Made by a program: the position numbers and the translations under genes. Positions 9,050-18,695 of a stretch of DNA of 64,000 nt are shown here, piece after piece. The DNA is from JAAFHB01 sp963677935. Lineage in GTDB: Bacteria; Bacteroidota; Bacteroidia; Bacteroidales; Prolixibacteraceae. The notes under the pieces were generated by a model, which was not told where the DNA came from, ran no database searches, and was given only the letters and a program-made list of their open reading frames with translations. Location of the stretch: the NCBI GenBank assembly GCA_963677935.2, contig CAXXEH010000003.1, positions 5,394,001-5,458,000 of the forward strand, read 5' to 3'. Numbering within the stretch: position 1 is the stretch's first letter; each line of letters begins with the position of its first letter.

Positions 9050-10320
9050 TGGTTAATATTAATTTACCTTATGGAAAATCCCACGTTTCCTGTTCAATAC
9101 CAATAAGTCGCCTGTCCGGGATTCTGATTCCTGCCGGTTTCAGTGCCGGGCATGAAAAGTCACAGGAACAGATCGTAAATAATGCCATTGAAACTCCGAT
9201 CGAAAGCTCCAGGTTATGTGATCTTGCTATTGGTAAACAGAATATCGTTCTTATTGTAAGTGATCACACGCGGCCAGTACCAAGCAAAATAATCACCCCT
9301 TTAATACTTAACGAAATACGGCGAGGGAATCCAGGGGCGAGCATCACAATATTAATTTCTACAGGAACTCACCGGGCCTCTACACACGAAGAGCTCATTG
9401 ATAAATTTGGATCAGCAATAGTGGATAACGAATCCATTGTGATGCATGATGCAGTCGATTCAGAAGTCGTTAGTATCGGATTACTTCCATCCGGAGGAGA
9501 GGTGCTGATTAATAAAATTGCCGCGGAAGCTGACCTTCTTGTGGCGGAAGGATTTATCGAGCCTCATTTTTTCGCCGGTTTTTCAGGGGGACGAAAAAGC
9601 ATTTTTCCGGGAATTACTAACCGTCAATCGGTGTTGGCGAACCATTGTGCAGGGTATATTGCTCATCCTAAATGTCGCACCGGGATTTTAGAAGGGAATC
9701 CCATTCACGAAGAGATGGTCTTTGCAGCAGAAATCGCCCGGCTTGCATTTATTGTCAATGTAGTGTTGGATGAGGATAAAAAAATTGTTGCTGCCTTCGC
9801 AGGTCATTTTAAGGTGGCGCACAAAAAGGGTACAGATTTCATGACATCCCTGGCCAGGGTCAACCCGCTACCAGCAGATATTGTGATTACCACCAACGGA
9901 GGGTATCCGCTGGATCAGAATATTTACCAGGCGGTAAAAGGGATGACGGCAGCTGAGGCGAATTGTGTTCCGGGCGGGGTGATCATCATGGTGGCGGAAT
10001 GCAGCGACGGACATGGCGGATTATCATTTTTTAACACGTTCAGTAGCCCCAAAAGTATTCTGGAGATCGAACATGAAATTCTTTCACGCGACAAGAATCA
10101 AACGGTGATGGACCAGTGGGAATCACAGATATTGGCCCGTATTTTACTAAAACATCAGGTGATTATGGTCACAGCGGCTTCAGAAGATATGGTGAATGTT
10201 TTCAGGATGCACTTTGCGGCTACGCTCGAAGAGGCCATTGTAAAAGCGGGAAAGCTGCTCAATAACCATGAGGCTAAAATTGCTGTAATACCCAATGGAA
10301 TATCGTTGATTGTTAGCTGA
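9049..10320 (+). CDS. LarA-family nickel-pincer racemase/epimerase
   Basis: 423 residues. The residues known in Lactobacillus LarA to hold the nickel-pincer cofactor are present at almost the same positions: H108 (STGTHR), H173 (IEPHFFAGFSGG), K183 (GRKS, cofactor attachment) and H199 (LANHC). DHTRPVPSKI is the usual N-terminal motif. Family members racemise lactate or related 2-hydroxy acids. The cofactor-making genes larB, larC and larE are not in the window. L-fucose and L-rhamnose catabolism can yield lactaldehyde and lactate, so lactate or a similar acid is a plausible but unproven substrate. Confidence 0.8.
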   Translation: MVNINLPYGKSHVSCSIPISRLSGILIPAGFSAGHEKSQEQIVNNAIETPIESSRLCDLAIGKQNIVLIVSDHTRPVPSKIITPLILNEIRRGNPGASITILISTGTHRASTHEELIDKFGSAIVDNESIVMHDAVDSEVVSIGLLPSGGEVLINKIAAEADLLVAEGFIEPHFFAGFSGGRKSIFPGITNRQSVLANHCAGYIAHPKCRTGILEGNPIHEEMVFAAEIARLAFIVNVVLDEDKKIVAAFAGHFKVAHKKGTDFMTSLARVNPLPADIVITTNGGYPLDQNIYQAVKGMTAAEANCVPGGVIIMVAECSDGHGGLSFFNTFSSPKSILEIEHEILSRDKNQTVMDQWESQILARILLKHQVIMVTAASEDMVNVFRMHFAATLEEAIVKAGKLLNNHEAKIAVIPNGISLIVS

Positions 10321-10457
10321 ATATGTATGACAGATTGGGTTTGCTTCCCTTTTGGGAGAAATGTTTTGAAAATCCTCCATTTTTAGAAAAGGACCACTTT
10401 TAACAGTGTATTACACTTACCTAATTTTTCTATCTTCGGCCTTTTAATTTACCGAAC

Positions 10458-12689
10458 ATGATCAACAAGTTATTGTTTTTCACAATCATCAGTTTTTTAT
10501 TCCTTCTGACGGGAGTGAAAGGAGTTGAACTATCTGCAAAAGGCGATAAAAAGATATATCCGACGGTGAAAAAAGATAACTTATCTTCTTTAGGAAGTGT
10601 CAACCATGATTATAAAATACATGCAAAAAGAATAACAGGACCTATCAAATTAGATGGAATCATCGATGAAGCCGACTGGCTGAAAGCTGAAGTGGCAAAT
10701 GATTTCTATATGGTACTCCCTTATGATACAGGACATAGCGCTGCCAGATCGGAAGTGAGGATGGTCTACGATGACAAAGCATTCTACCTGGCTGTGCTTT
10801 TTCACGACACCTTACCTGGAAGGCGACCTGTAGAATCGTTAAGGAAAGATTTCGTTTTTGTCAATAACGACAATTTTGTGGTATTTATTGATACATTCAA
10901 CGATCAGACCACCGGTTATTCTTTTGGCGTGAATGCTGCCGGCGCTATCTGGGACGGAACGATGAGCAACGGATCTGCTGTAAGTACAATCTGGGATAGT
11001 AAGTGGGAATCAAAAGTAAAAAACTATCCCGATAAATGGATCGCAGAGTTCAGAATTCCTTTTAAATCAATACGGTACAAAAAAAATGTTGATCATTGGA
11101 ATATTAATTTTTCACGTCAGGACCTTAAATTAAACGAAAAATCGGCCTGGGCCCCCATTCCGCGCCAGTTTCCGACCTCCTCTCTGGCTTATGCTGGTCA
11201 GGTAAAATGGGATACTCCACCTCCACAAACGGGACTTAAACTTGCACTTATTCCCTATCTCTATGGCAGTTCTTCCCGGAATTTCGAAAAAGGGGAAGCT
11301 ACCCGATACCGGAAAGATTTCGGATTTGATGCAAAACTTGGTTTATCTTCGTCGCTTAATCTCGATCTGACTTATAATCCCGATTTCTCTCAGGCCGAAG
11401 TAGATGACCAGGTGACCAATCTCGAACGATTTGAATTGTATTTTCCCGAGAAGAGGCAGTTTTTTTTGGAGAACAGCGACCTTTTCGGCAATTATGGTAA
11501 TATAAACGTCAATCCTTTTTTCTCACGCAGAATAGGTCTCGATGCACCAGTAAATGCCGGGGCAAGACTAAGCGGTAAGATTGGGAGGGACTGGAGACTC
11601 GGACTGATGGATATGCAAACAGGTCAGGAGGGCGACTACCTGGCCCGGAATTTCTTCCTGACAACCATTCAGAAAAAAGTATTCTCCCGGTCAACTATCG
11701 GTGCGATATTTGTCAACAAGCAGCAGCTCAACATCCCTGCAAATTGGCTTGGAAACGACTACAACCGGGTGGTAGGTCTCGAATACAACCTGGCAGCCCG
11801 TAATAATTTCCTGACGGGAAAGCTCTTTTCTCAAAAATCATTTACCCCTAAAACAATTGCCTCAGAGGAGTTTGCGCAGGGTTTAAATGTCGCGTATTCA
11901 CGAAAGAATTATTTGCTTGAATTTCTGCAACTCTACGTTGGAAAAGATTTTAATGCAGAAACTGGTTATGTTCCCCGTCGTAATTTTCTGGAAGTTGTAC
12001 CACGTGTTACATTGAAGTTTTATCCTAAAGAGGGACTGCTTGAATATCACGGGCTGATGACAGAGCTTACTAATTTTTATAAACCCGATACAAAAGCCCT
12101 TACCGATCGCTCACTTGGACTTGATTATTTCTTCATCTTTAAAAACAGGGCCAAGTTCGAAGTAAAGGGATACAACCATTATGTACTTCTTCAACAGGAT
12201 TTCGACCCGACGAATAAAGGATCAAACTATCTGATGTCTGGAACGAACTATAATTGGAATGAATTATCAGCTATGTTTACCTCCGACAACAGGAAAAGTC
12301 TGAAATATGATTTACAGACCGGTTTTGGTGGTTATTTCAACGGGAACAGATGGTTTGCCAAAGGTTCCTTGAATTATAAGTTTCAGCCTTACGGATATAT
12401 TTCATTATTATATAGTTATAATAGCCTTTCACTACCACTACCCTGGCAGCGCACTGGATTCTGGCTTATAGGCCCTAAGCTGGATATTACCTTTACTGAT
12501 AAACTTTTTTTTACAACCTATGTTCAATATAATGAGCAGGCAGACAACGTAAATATCAATGCCAGGTTTCAGTGGCGTTATAAGCCGGTCTCCGATTTCT
12601 TTCTGGTCTATACCGATAATTACTTTCCGGGAAGTATGAATGTAAAGAACAGGGCGGTTGTTCTTAAGGTTTCCTACTGGTTTAACTGA
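10458..12689 (+). CDS. DUF5916 protein with N-terminal CBM9-like domain
   Basis: 743 residues with a signal peptide (MINKLLFFTIISFLFLLTG). Residues 50-250 form a carbohydrate-binding family 9-like domain (ITGPIKLDGIIDEADW, then NDNFVVFIDTFNDQTTGYSF). The rest matches the DUF5916 pattern, with EKRQFFLENSDLF followed by many short amphipathic strands ending in aromatic residues (final VVLKVSYWFN), as in an outer-membrane barrel. The function of DUF5916 is not established; these proteins are common in Bacteroidota and usually annotated as hypothetical. It stands 137 bp after the LarA gene and may have its own promoter. Confidence 0.78.
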   Translation: MINKLLFFTIISFLFLLTGVKGVELSAKGDKKIYPTVKKDNLSSLGSVNHDYKIHAKRITGPIKLDGIIDEADWLKAEVANDFYMVLPYDTGHSAARSEVRMVYDDKAFYLAVLFHDTLPGRRPVESLRKDFVFVNNDNFVVFIDTFNDQTTGYSFGVNAAGAIWDGTMSNGSAVSTIWDSKWESKVKNYPDKWIAEFRIPFKSIRYKKNVDHWNINFSRQDLKLNEKSAWAPIPRQFPTSSLAYAGQVKWDTPPPQTGLKLALIPYLYGSSSRNFEKGEATRYRKDFGFDAKLGLSSSLNLDLTYNPDFSQAEVDDQVTNLERFELYFPEKRQFFLENSDLFGNYGNINVNPFFSRRIGLDAPVNAGARLSGKIGRDWRLGLMDMQTGQEGDYLARNFFLTTIQKKVFSRSTIGAIFVNKQQLNIPANWLGNDYNRVVGLEYNLAARNNFLTGKLFSQKSFTPKTIASEEFAQGLNVAYSRKNYLLEFLQLYVGKDFNAETGYVPRRNFLEVVPRVTLKFYPKEGLLEYHGLMTELTNFYKPDTKALTDRSLGLDYFFIFKNRAKFEVKGYNHYVLLQQDFDPTNKGSNYLMSGTNYNWNELSAMFTSDNRKSLKYDLQTGFGGYFNGNRWFAKGSLNYKFQPYGYISLLYSYNSLSLPLPWQRTGFWLIGPKLDITFTDKLFFTTYVQYNEQADNVNINARFQWRYKPVSDFFLVYTDNYFPGSMNVKNRAVVLKVSYWFN

Positions 12690-12762
12690 GCATTTTATTT
12701 TAAAAGTTATTAATAATCATTGTTACTGCCATATTGATCGTGGAACAGTCGACATTTTCTGT

Positions 12763-12770
12763 TAATTTTG
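12763..12770 (+). promoter_or_regulatory. Bacteroidota -7 box (TAATTTTG)
   Basis: Matches the TAnnTTTG consensus and lies 22 bp before the dCMP deaminase start. No clear TTTG -33 box is seen at the right distance, so support is moderate. Confidence 0.4.
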
Positions 12771-12792
12771 GCGACAAAATAATTTATAGGAT

Positions 12793-13224
12793 ATGGATGT
12801 CAGCGATATTGATAAACAATTGAAGTTGGATGAACGTTATCTGAGAATGGCTTTGGTATGGGCCGAAAATTCGTATTGTATCCGGCGTCAGGTTGGCGCT
12901 CTGCTGGTAAAGAATAAAATGATCATTTCTGACGGGTACAATGGCACTCCTTCAGGTTTTGAGAATGTTTGTGAAGACGAAAATAGCAAGACAAAACCTT
13001 ATGTTCTTCATGCAGAGGCAAATGCAATAACAAAAGTCGCAAAATCGAATAACAGTAGTGAAGGAGCAACCTTGTATGTTACCTCATCACCGTGTCTGGA
13101 ATGTTCGAAACTGATTATTCAGGCTGGAATCAGGAGAGTGGTTTTTTCAGAAGCTTACCATATGAACGACGGATTGGAATTGCTCGAACGGGCGAAGGTC
13201 GAAGTTGTAAAGGTAGAACTTTAA
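12793..13224 (+). CDS. dCMP deaminase (cytidine/deoxycytidylate deaminase family)
   Basis: 143 residues. The zinc-binding and catalytic signature is complete: HAE at 73-75 (E75 proton shuttle) and PCLEC with C101 and C104. The length and the N-terminal block (RYLRMALVWAENSYCIRRQVGALLV) fit ComEB/dCMP deaminases, which convert dCMP to dUMP for thymidylate synthesis. It is followed at 65 bp by a periplasmic S41 protease gene, a neighbour pair I recall from other Bacteroidota. Substrate specificity within the family is inferred from length and context. Confidence 0.85.
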   Translation: MDVSDIDKQLKLDERYLRMALVWAENSYCIRRQVGALLVKNKMIISDGYNGTPSGFENVCEDENSKTKPYVLHAEANAITKVAKSNNSSEGATLYVTSSPCLECSKLIIQAGIRRVVFSEAYHMNDGLELLERAKVEVVKVEL

Positions 13225-13289
13225 AATTGAATTGTTATTAAGCAGATAATGAATTAGATGAATAGATATTTTAATGATTTTATAAATTG

Positions 13290-14921
13290 ATGATGGATAA
13301 TAGATCTCGAAAAATAGTGATTTGGTTGCCGGTTTTATTGGTTGTGGCCATAGCTGCCGGCGTATTTCTGGGTGTCAGGCTGCAAAATAACAAGCAGCTA
13401 AATAACAGAACATTGTTTGTTAATAGCGCCAATAAGGTGAGCATGATCATGAACCTTATTGAACGAAATTATGTGGACACGGTGAATCCAAAAAAGTTGG
13501 TGGAAGCGGCAATACCTGAAATTCTGAAACAACTGGATCCTCATACCGTGTATATTCCGGCGAAGGATATGCAGGAGGTAAGCGAAGAGATGTCGGGAAA
13601 TTTTAGTGGAATTGGTGTCCAATTTTCGATTCAGAATGATACAATAATGGTGATTGATGTTATCTCAGGGGGTCCCTCACAAAAGCTTGGAATCAGAGCT
13701 GGTGACAGGATTGTCAGGGTGAACGACTCTATCATGGCAGGGGTTAAAGTGACCAATGAAAAGGTACTTAAGAAGCTAAGGGGTGAGAAAGGTACTAAAG
13801 TAAAAGTGAGTATTGCCAGAAAAGGTTTTGGTGAATTGATTGCTTTTGATATTACCCGCGGAGAGATTCCATTGAACAGTGTCGATGTAACCTATATGAT
13901 TAACAATAGTACCGGTTACATTAAAGTTGGGCGTTTTGCGGAGAAGACTTATGAAGAGTTTATGAATGGGATTGCTAAGCTTGATAAATCTGGCGCCGAA
14001 CAACTTATTATCGATTTGCGCGGAAATCCGGGTGGTTATCTGACAGCAGTGATCAAAATGGTGAGCGAATTCCTTAATGTCGGCGAGTTGGTGGTGTATA
14101 CCGAAGGTCGGACCCAACCCAAAAGAACCTTTAATGCTGATATTAAGGGAACCTATTACGGAAAAAAACTGGTTGTTCTGGTAGATGAATATTCGGCGTC
14201 GGCAAGTGAGATTTTTGCCGGTGCAATTCAGGATAACGATCGGGGTACAATTATCGGGCGTCGTACTTTTGGCAAAGGTTTGGTGCAGGAGCAGGTCCCA
14301 TTCTTTGACGGCTCAGCTATGCGTCTTACGGTAGCAAGATATTATACCCCCTCAGGGCGGTGTATCCAGAAGTCATATAAAAATGGATTGGATGATTATT
14401 ACGGCGATCTGAAACGGCGTTATGCCCATGGCGAACTGGAACAGAAAGACAGCATTCACTTCACTGATACCCAAAAATTTTATACCAGAAATAAGCGGGT
14501 TGTTTATGGCGGCGGTGGTATTATGCCAGATATTTTCGTAGCTGCCGATACTTCAGGTATGTCGCCCTATTATTCAAAGGTTGTTATGAAGGGGCTTGTA
14601 TATCAATATGCGTTCGATTTTTCGGATAAAAACCGTGCCGAATTAGGTCAGTTGAAAACAGGCAAGGAGTTTGAAGACTATTTATTAAAAAAGAATATAC
14701 TTTCTCTGTTTACCGAATATTCAAATAAACAAGGAATTATTGTCAATGCCAAAGATCTGGCTATTTCCGGTAAAATCATTGAGACCCAGTTGATGGCCTA
14801 TATTGCCCGAAATATAATCGGCGAAGTTGGATTTTATTCGGTGATCACAAAGATTGATGCAACGCTTCTTGAAGCGATCAAATCCTTGGATACCAACAAT
14901 AAGCTTGTGAAATCGAATTGA
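13290..14921 (+). CDS. S41 carboxyl-terminal processing protease with PDZ domain
   Basis: About 543 residues with an N-terminal membrane anchor (IVIWLPVLLVVAIAAGVFLG) facing the periplasm. A PDZ domain spans roughly residues 105-195 (SGIGVQF, GGPSQKLGIRAGDRI). The catalytic Ser is in EYSASASE (about residue 304) and the Lys lies 25 residues later in RTFGKG, the same spacing as the Ser/Lys dyad of E. coli Prc. It trims or degrades proteins in the envelope. The ATG at 13290 (followed by a second ATG) is preferred over the TTG just before it. It is longer at the C-terminus than minimal CtpA. Confidence 0.88.
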   Translation: MMDNRSRKIVIWLPVLLVVAIAAGVFLGVRLQNNKQLNNRTLFVNSANKVSMIMNLIERNYVDTVNPKKLVEAAIPEILKQLDPHTVYIPAKDMQEVSEEMSGNFSGIGVQFSIQNDTIMVIDVISGGPSQKLGIRAGDRIVRVNDSIMAGVKVTNEKVLKKLRGEKGTKVKVSIARKGFGELIAFDITRGEIPLNSVDVTYMINNSTGYIKVGRFAEKTYEEFMNGIAKLDKSGAEQLIIDLRGNPGGYLTAVIKMVSEFLNVGELVVYTEGRTQPKRTFNADIKGTYYGKKLVVLVDEYSASASEIFAGAIQDNDRGTIIGRRTFGKGLVQEQVPFFDGSAMRLTVARYYTPSGRCIQKSYKNGLDDYYGDLKRRYAHGELEQKDSIHFTDTQKFYTRNKRVVYGGGGIMPDIFVAADTSGMSPYYSKVVMKGLVYQYAFDFSDKNRAELGQLKTGKEFEDYLLKKNILSLFTEYSNKQGIIVNAKDLAISGKIIETQLMAYIARNIIGEVGFYSVITKIDATLLEAIKSLDTNNKLVKSN

Positions 14922-14978
14922 TTTTCTGGATGTAGGGGCGGATATACTTTTTTATAATATAAAATTGTGTTTTTGTTG

Positions 14979-15023
14979 GTGAGGACCTGATTTGTTCACG
15001 ATTTGAATATGTCAGGTCTTCAC
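14979..15023. terminator. Hairpin between S41 protease and cold-shock genes
   Basis: GTGAGGACCTGA at 14979-14990 pairs with TCAGGTCTTCAC at 15012-15023 (12 bp, one G-T pair) around a 21-base loop. There is no T-run, so it may be only a weak terminator or a processing structure. Confidence 0.35.
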
Positions 15024-15057
15024 TATTTACAAAAAACAGACATTCCGATTATTTTTA

Positions 15058-15065
15058 TACCTTTG
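15058..15065 (+). promoter_or_regulatory. Bacteroidota -7 box (TACCTTTG)
   Basis: Exact TAnnTTTG match 41 bp before the start of the cold-shock gene, leaving a short 5' leader. No convincing -33 box. Confidence 0.45.
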
Positions 15066-15106
15066 TCCACGGTAATCGTATAAATTACCTTTAAATCAAC
15101 TATTAA

Positions 15107-15553
15107 ATGACTAAATCACAAGACACATTTAACAAAAAAGAAAAAGAGAAAAAGCGTTTAAAAAAGCGGCTGGAGAAAAGTCAGAAGAAAGAGGAGCGGA
15201 AAGGCAATTCACAAGGGGGAGATCTTGAGAGTATGTTGGCTTATGTCGATGAAAATGGAAATCTTACCGATACCCCTCCGGATCCATCCAAAAAACGAAA
15301 AGTAAATGCCAGCAGCATTGAAATCAGTGTTCCCAGGAGGGAAGAGGAGGATGAAATCACCGTAAGAACCGGTAGGATTGAGTTTTTCAACGATTCAAAA
15401 GGGTATGGATTCATCAAGGAACTCGAAACACAGGAGAAATTTTTCGTTCACATCAACGGTTTGTTGCAGGAGGTCAAAGAGGGTGATGTCGTTACTTTTG
15501 AGCTCGAAAGAGGATTAAAAGGGATGAATGCGATCCAGGTAAAAAAGGTGTAA
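15107..15553 (+). CDS. Cold-shock domain protein with charged N-terminal extension
   Basis: 148 residues. Residues 1-80 are a lysine/glutamate-rich, probably disordered arm (KKEKEKKRLKKRLEKSQKK). Residues 86-148 form a cold-shock domain with the RNA-binding motifs KGYGFIKEL (98-106) and FFVHIN (112-117). Single-strand RNA or DNA binding and a chaperone-like role in translation are known for the domain. The basic extension is common in Bacteroidota versions and may add RNA affinity. It converges with the minus-strand GNAT-like gene 13 bp downstream. Confidence 0.85.
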   Translation: MTKSQDTFNKKEKEKKRLKKRLEKSQKKEERKGNSQGGDLESMLAYVDENGNLTDTPPDPSKKRKVNASSIEISVPRREEEDEITVRTGRIEFFNDSKGYGFIKELETQEKFFVHINGLLQEVKEGDVVTFELERGLKGMNAIQVKKV

Positions 15554-15566
15554 TTTCCTTAATATC

Positions 15567-16775
15567 TTAGAGTCTTTTCCCAAATATCCGGAATCGTTTA
15601 TAAACGTGACCGCCAACTTTTTCCATTTCAGCACGAACTTTCGTGTTGTTTTCCAGTTCAAGGTGTGAATCCATTGTTGTTTTACCAAGTTTATACGCCG
15701 ATTCAAACATCTTTCTTCCCATCATCACGTCCAGTCCCTTGCCGCGATAAGCAGGATCAATCCCTCCAAGCAGCAGATTGATCTGTTTTGATCGTTTGGC
15801 AGCAGCAAAAATCTTGAAAATACCGAAAGGGAATAATTTGCCTTTTGCCTCACGGATACCGTCGCCGATGTGAGACATCGCGATTACAAATGCAACCACT
15901 TCCAGTTTCTCATTTACAATTAGTTTTATAAATCGGGGGTTAATCAGAAACAGGTATCGGTTGGCAAAATCGTCCATCTCTTTTTCCGAAAAGGGTGTAA
16001 ATCCAATTATATCGCTGAATGTGAGATTAAGCAGATGTAAAATAGGGTAAATATAGGGTTTTACTTTTGTCCTGGAGGTAAATTCAAGTACCTGAAGTCC
16101 TGGATTATTTCGGATAGCCCGCTCCTCAATTTTACGATAAAATTCCGGGACAGGATGTGGAATGTTGATCTTATAGGCCACAAGATCAATTTCTTTGGTA
16201 TAGCCATTCTTTTCGAGCAACTCTACCTGATAAGGAAAATTGCAGTTGGAAGCGATAACTACCGGTTCGTTAAATCCCTCAATGAGAAAACCCTGAGGAT
16301 CCTTATCGGAAAATGCCAGGGGGCCAACCAACCGTTCCATCCCTTTTCCATTTCCCCATTTCTCGACTGCTTGTAGCAGCGCTGTAGCAACTTCCTCATC
16401 ATTCCACGTTTCAAAAAAGGCGAAGCGGGCATTTTTTTCGTGATGCTGTTCGTTGTATTTATGGTGGATAACCCCCATTATTCGGCCAACAACCTTACTT
16501 TTGCGGTAGGCAAGTAGCAGTATGGTGTCGCACGATTGGAAAGACTTATTTTTCTTTGGATTAAAGAATTCCCACTCATCCATGTAAATCGGCGGAACCC
16601 AGTTCTTATGATCCTTGTGAATTGTTGCCGGTAAATGAATAAACTTACTCAGCTCACCTTTTGATGCAACCTCTTTTATGATCACATCGTTTTTATTTAA
16701 CAATGGGATATCTGAAATTTTTACTGATGAATCTTCTTCCGCCTTGATTTCTTGGGAGCTACCGACTTTGTCCAT
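15567..16775 (-). CDS. GNAT-fold protein of unknown substrate
   Basis: 402 residues from the ATG at 16775 (a TTG 45 bp further upstream is less likely). LLAYRKSKVVGRIMGVIHHKYNE and, near the C-terminus, LLGGIDPAYRGKGLDVMMGRKMFE resemble the acetyl-CoA-binding beta4-alpha3 region of GNAT acyltransferases (R-G-x-G-L). The protein is about twice the length of a single GNAT domain, so it may hold two copies of the fold. I recall it as a widespread conserved hypothetical in Bacteroidota. The acceptor is unknown, and its neighbours give no functional clue. Confidence 0.6.
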   Translation of the reverse strand: MDKVGSSQEIKAEEDSSVKISDIPLLNKNDVIIKEVASKGELSKFIHLPATIHKDHKNWVPPIYMDEWEFFNPKKNKSFQSCDTILLLAYRKSKVVGRIMGVIHHKYNEQHHEKNARFAFFETWNDEEVATALLQAVEKWGNGKGMERLVGPLAFSDKDPQGFLIEGFNEPVVIASNCNFPYQVELLEKNGYTKEIDLVAYKINIPHPVPEFYRKIEERAIRNNPGLQVLEFTSRTKVKPYIYPILHLLNLTFSDIIGFTPFSEKEMDDFANRYLFLINPRFIKLIVNEKLEVVAFVIAMSHIGDGIREAKGKLFPFGIFKIFAAAKRSKQINLLLGGIDPAYRGKGLDVMMGRKMFESAYKLGKTTMDSHLELENNTKVRAEMEKVGGHVYKRFRIFGKRL

Positions 16776-16879
16776 TGATCTTTTTTGAAAATTTATTGCC
16801 AGTTTGGTATTGCGTTGCAAGATATTTTTTTTTTAGGCAACTTGCAAATTATCCCTAATATTACTGCAAATTATTCTCT

Positions 16880-18598
16880 ATGATTAATACCAATAAAATA
16901 AGTGAAAAGTGGATTAAAGCCTCGATCATTGGAACCATCTGGGCTGCTTCGGAAATTGTTCTTGGGAGCTTCCTGCACAACCTAAGCATCCCCTTTAGCG
17001 GAAATATTTTAGCGGCAATAGGGATCATTATTTTGATATCTGTTAGTTATATATGGAATGAAAAGGGTCTGTTCTGGCGGGCTGGCGTGATATGTGCAGT
17101 GATGAAAACCTTGTCTCCAAGTGCAGTTATTTTTGGACCGATGATTGCAATTCTTTGTGAATCGCTTTTACTTGAACTGACTACCCGACTTTTTGGCAAA
17201 ACCATCCTTGGATTTGTTACAGGTGCTATGCTGGCCATCTCGTGGAACTTGTTTCAAAAGATACTCAATTTTATCCTGTTTTACGGATTTAATATTGTTG
17301 AATTATATAAAGACCTGATCAAACTGGCACAAAAGCAACTGAATATTCAGTCTGATATTCTATGGATGCCCATCTTTATTTTATTATTAATCTATTCTGT
17401 AATCGGATTTCTTACTGCAATAGTAGGGATCAGGGTTGGACGTAAGATGTTGGAAAATCCCCACTTGTACCATTCAATTACTGAATTAAATAAAACTGAA
17501 ACACAACCGGCTGAAACAAAACCTGAATTTAATTATTCACTTCTCTGGCTTTTTGCTGATATTGCTTTCATTGTTCTTTCGCTGTTCCTGTTGAATTTCT
17601 ACTCCTGGATTTTCTGGAGCTTTCCGATCATTATAATTGTCACCATCTGGTCGATTCGTTATAAGCGAGCTTTAAGGCAATTGTCAAAGCCAAAATTCTG
17701 GACCTTTTTCGTAATCATTACAATGATCACCACCTTAATTTTTACAAGATTTCAGTCTGGGGTAGATGGTTGGGAGCAAGGACTTATTATTGGCTTGCAA
17801 ATGAATTTCCGGGCGGTAATAATCATCCTCGGGTTTTCGGTATTAGGAACGGAGTTGTACAATCCGGTTATCAGGAATTTTTTTCTCAGGACCTACTTTA
17901 AACAATTACCGCTTGCATTGGAGCTATCGTTCGAGAGTTTACCTTCGATGATTGCCAATATGCCCGATTTTAAAACCATCGTTAAAAATCCGGTAGCTGT
18001 TATATGCCAGATTACTTCCCAGGCGGAATTCCGGCTGGCAGAGATAAAGAAGAAGCTGCCACCTAATGTGTCGGTTCTGACTGGCGGAAAAGGCGAGGGT
18101 AAAACAACATATCTGACGAAAATAATTGAAAAATTTAAGGCGCAAAGCATTTCGGTCGGAGGTATCTTTTCGCCAAGAGTGATTGAGAATAATATCACAA
18201 TAGGTTACGATGTAGTTGATATCATGAGTAATAATCGGGAGCGCTTTTTACGGATATCGGATAACAACAATTTAGAAAAGATTGGAAGATACCGCATCCT
18301 TCCGGAAGGACTTAAAATGGGGTCAAGAGCTTTATTGTCAAAAAACAATCGTTTAAATAAGTTTGTTATTATAGATGAGGTCGGAGCGTTGGAACTTCAG
18401 GGTCATGGTTGGGCAGGTAACCTGAACGAACTAATGAAAGTTTCAAATTGCCATCTGTTGTTAACTGTACGCGAAGGTTTTATTGATCAGGTCATACAAA
18501 AATGGAACATTAATAGGGAGGACGTTTATAATATATCTGAATTTGACCATCATGCCATATGCGAAATGATTCTTGAAAAAAATTCTCCGGTTTCGTAG
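16880..18598 (+). CDS. Membrane protein fused to THEP1-type nucleoside-triphosphatase
   Basis: 572 residues in three parts. Residues 10-190 hold about five or six membrane helices and resemble the S component of an energy-coupling-factor (ECF) transporter. Residues 220-375 hold more helices and a charged loop (LPLALELSFESLPSMI) reminiscent of the T component. Residues 395-572 form a P-loop domain with Walker A GGKGEGKT at 402-409 and IIDEVGALEL, matching bacterial/archaeal THEP1 NTPases. The domain identities of the first two parts are my inference from pattern. The whole could be a one-chain transporter or a membrane-tethered nucleotidase. The gene is divergent from the GNAT-like gene. Confidence 0.65.
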   Translation: MINTNKISEKWIKASIIGTIWAASEIVLGSFLHNLSIPFSGNILAAIGIIILISVSYIWNEKGLFWRAGVICAVMKTLSPSAVIFGPMIAILCESLLLELTTRLFGKTILGFVTGAMLAISWNLFQKILNFILFYGFNIVELYKDLIKLAQKQLNIQSDILWMPIFILLLIYSVIGFLTAIVGIRVGRKMLENPHLYHSITELNKTETQPAETKPEFNYSLLWLFADIAFIVLSLFLLNFYSWIFWSFPIIIIVTIWSIRYKRALRQLSKPKFWTFFVIITMITTLIFTRFQSGVDGWEQGLIIGLQMNFRAVIIILGFSVLGTELYNPVIRNFFLRTYFKQLPLALELSFESLPSMIANMPDFKTIVKNPVAVICQITSQAEFRLAEIKKKLPPNVSVLTGGKGEGKTTYLTKIIEKFKAQSISVGGIFSPRVIENNITIGYDVVDIMSNNRERFLRISDNNNLEKIGRYRILPEGLKMGSRALLSKNNRLNKFVIIDEVGALELQGHGWAGNLNELMKVSNCHLLLTVREGFIDQVIQKWNINREDVYNISEFDHHAICEMILEKNSPVS

Positions 18599-18695
18599 TC
18601 TGACAAATTCTTCTTTGTTATTCATAATTAGATTAAATCTAAACAAAATTTTAAATTGTTCGTTTAGTAGGTATAAACAATTTAATTTCGAAATC

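Noticed and set aside
18573..18695. 41-residue N-terminal extension of superoxide dismutase
   Set aside because: The frame overlaps the end of the preceding gene, the extension has no signal peptide or conservation, and the ATG at 18696 gives the standard SOD start.
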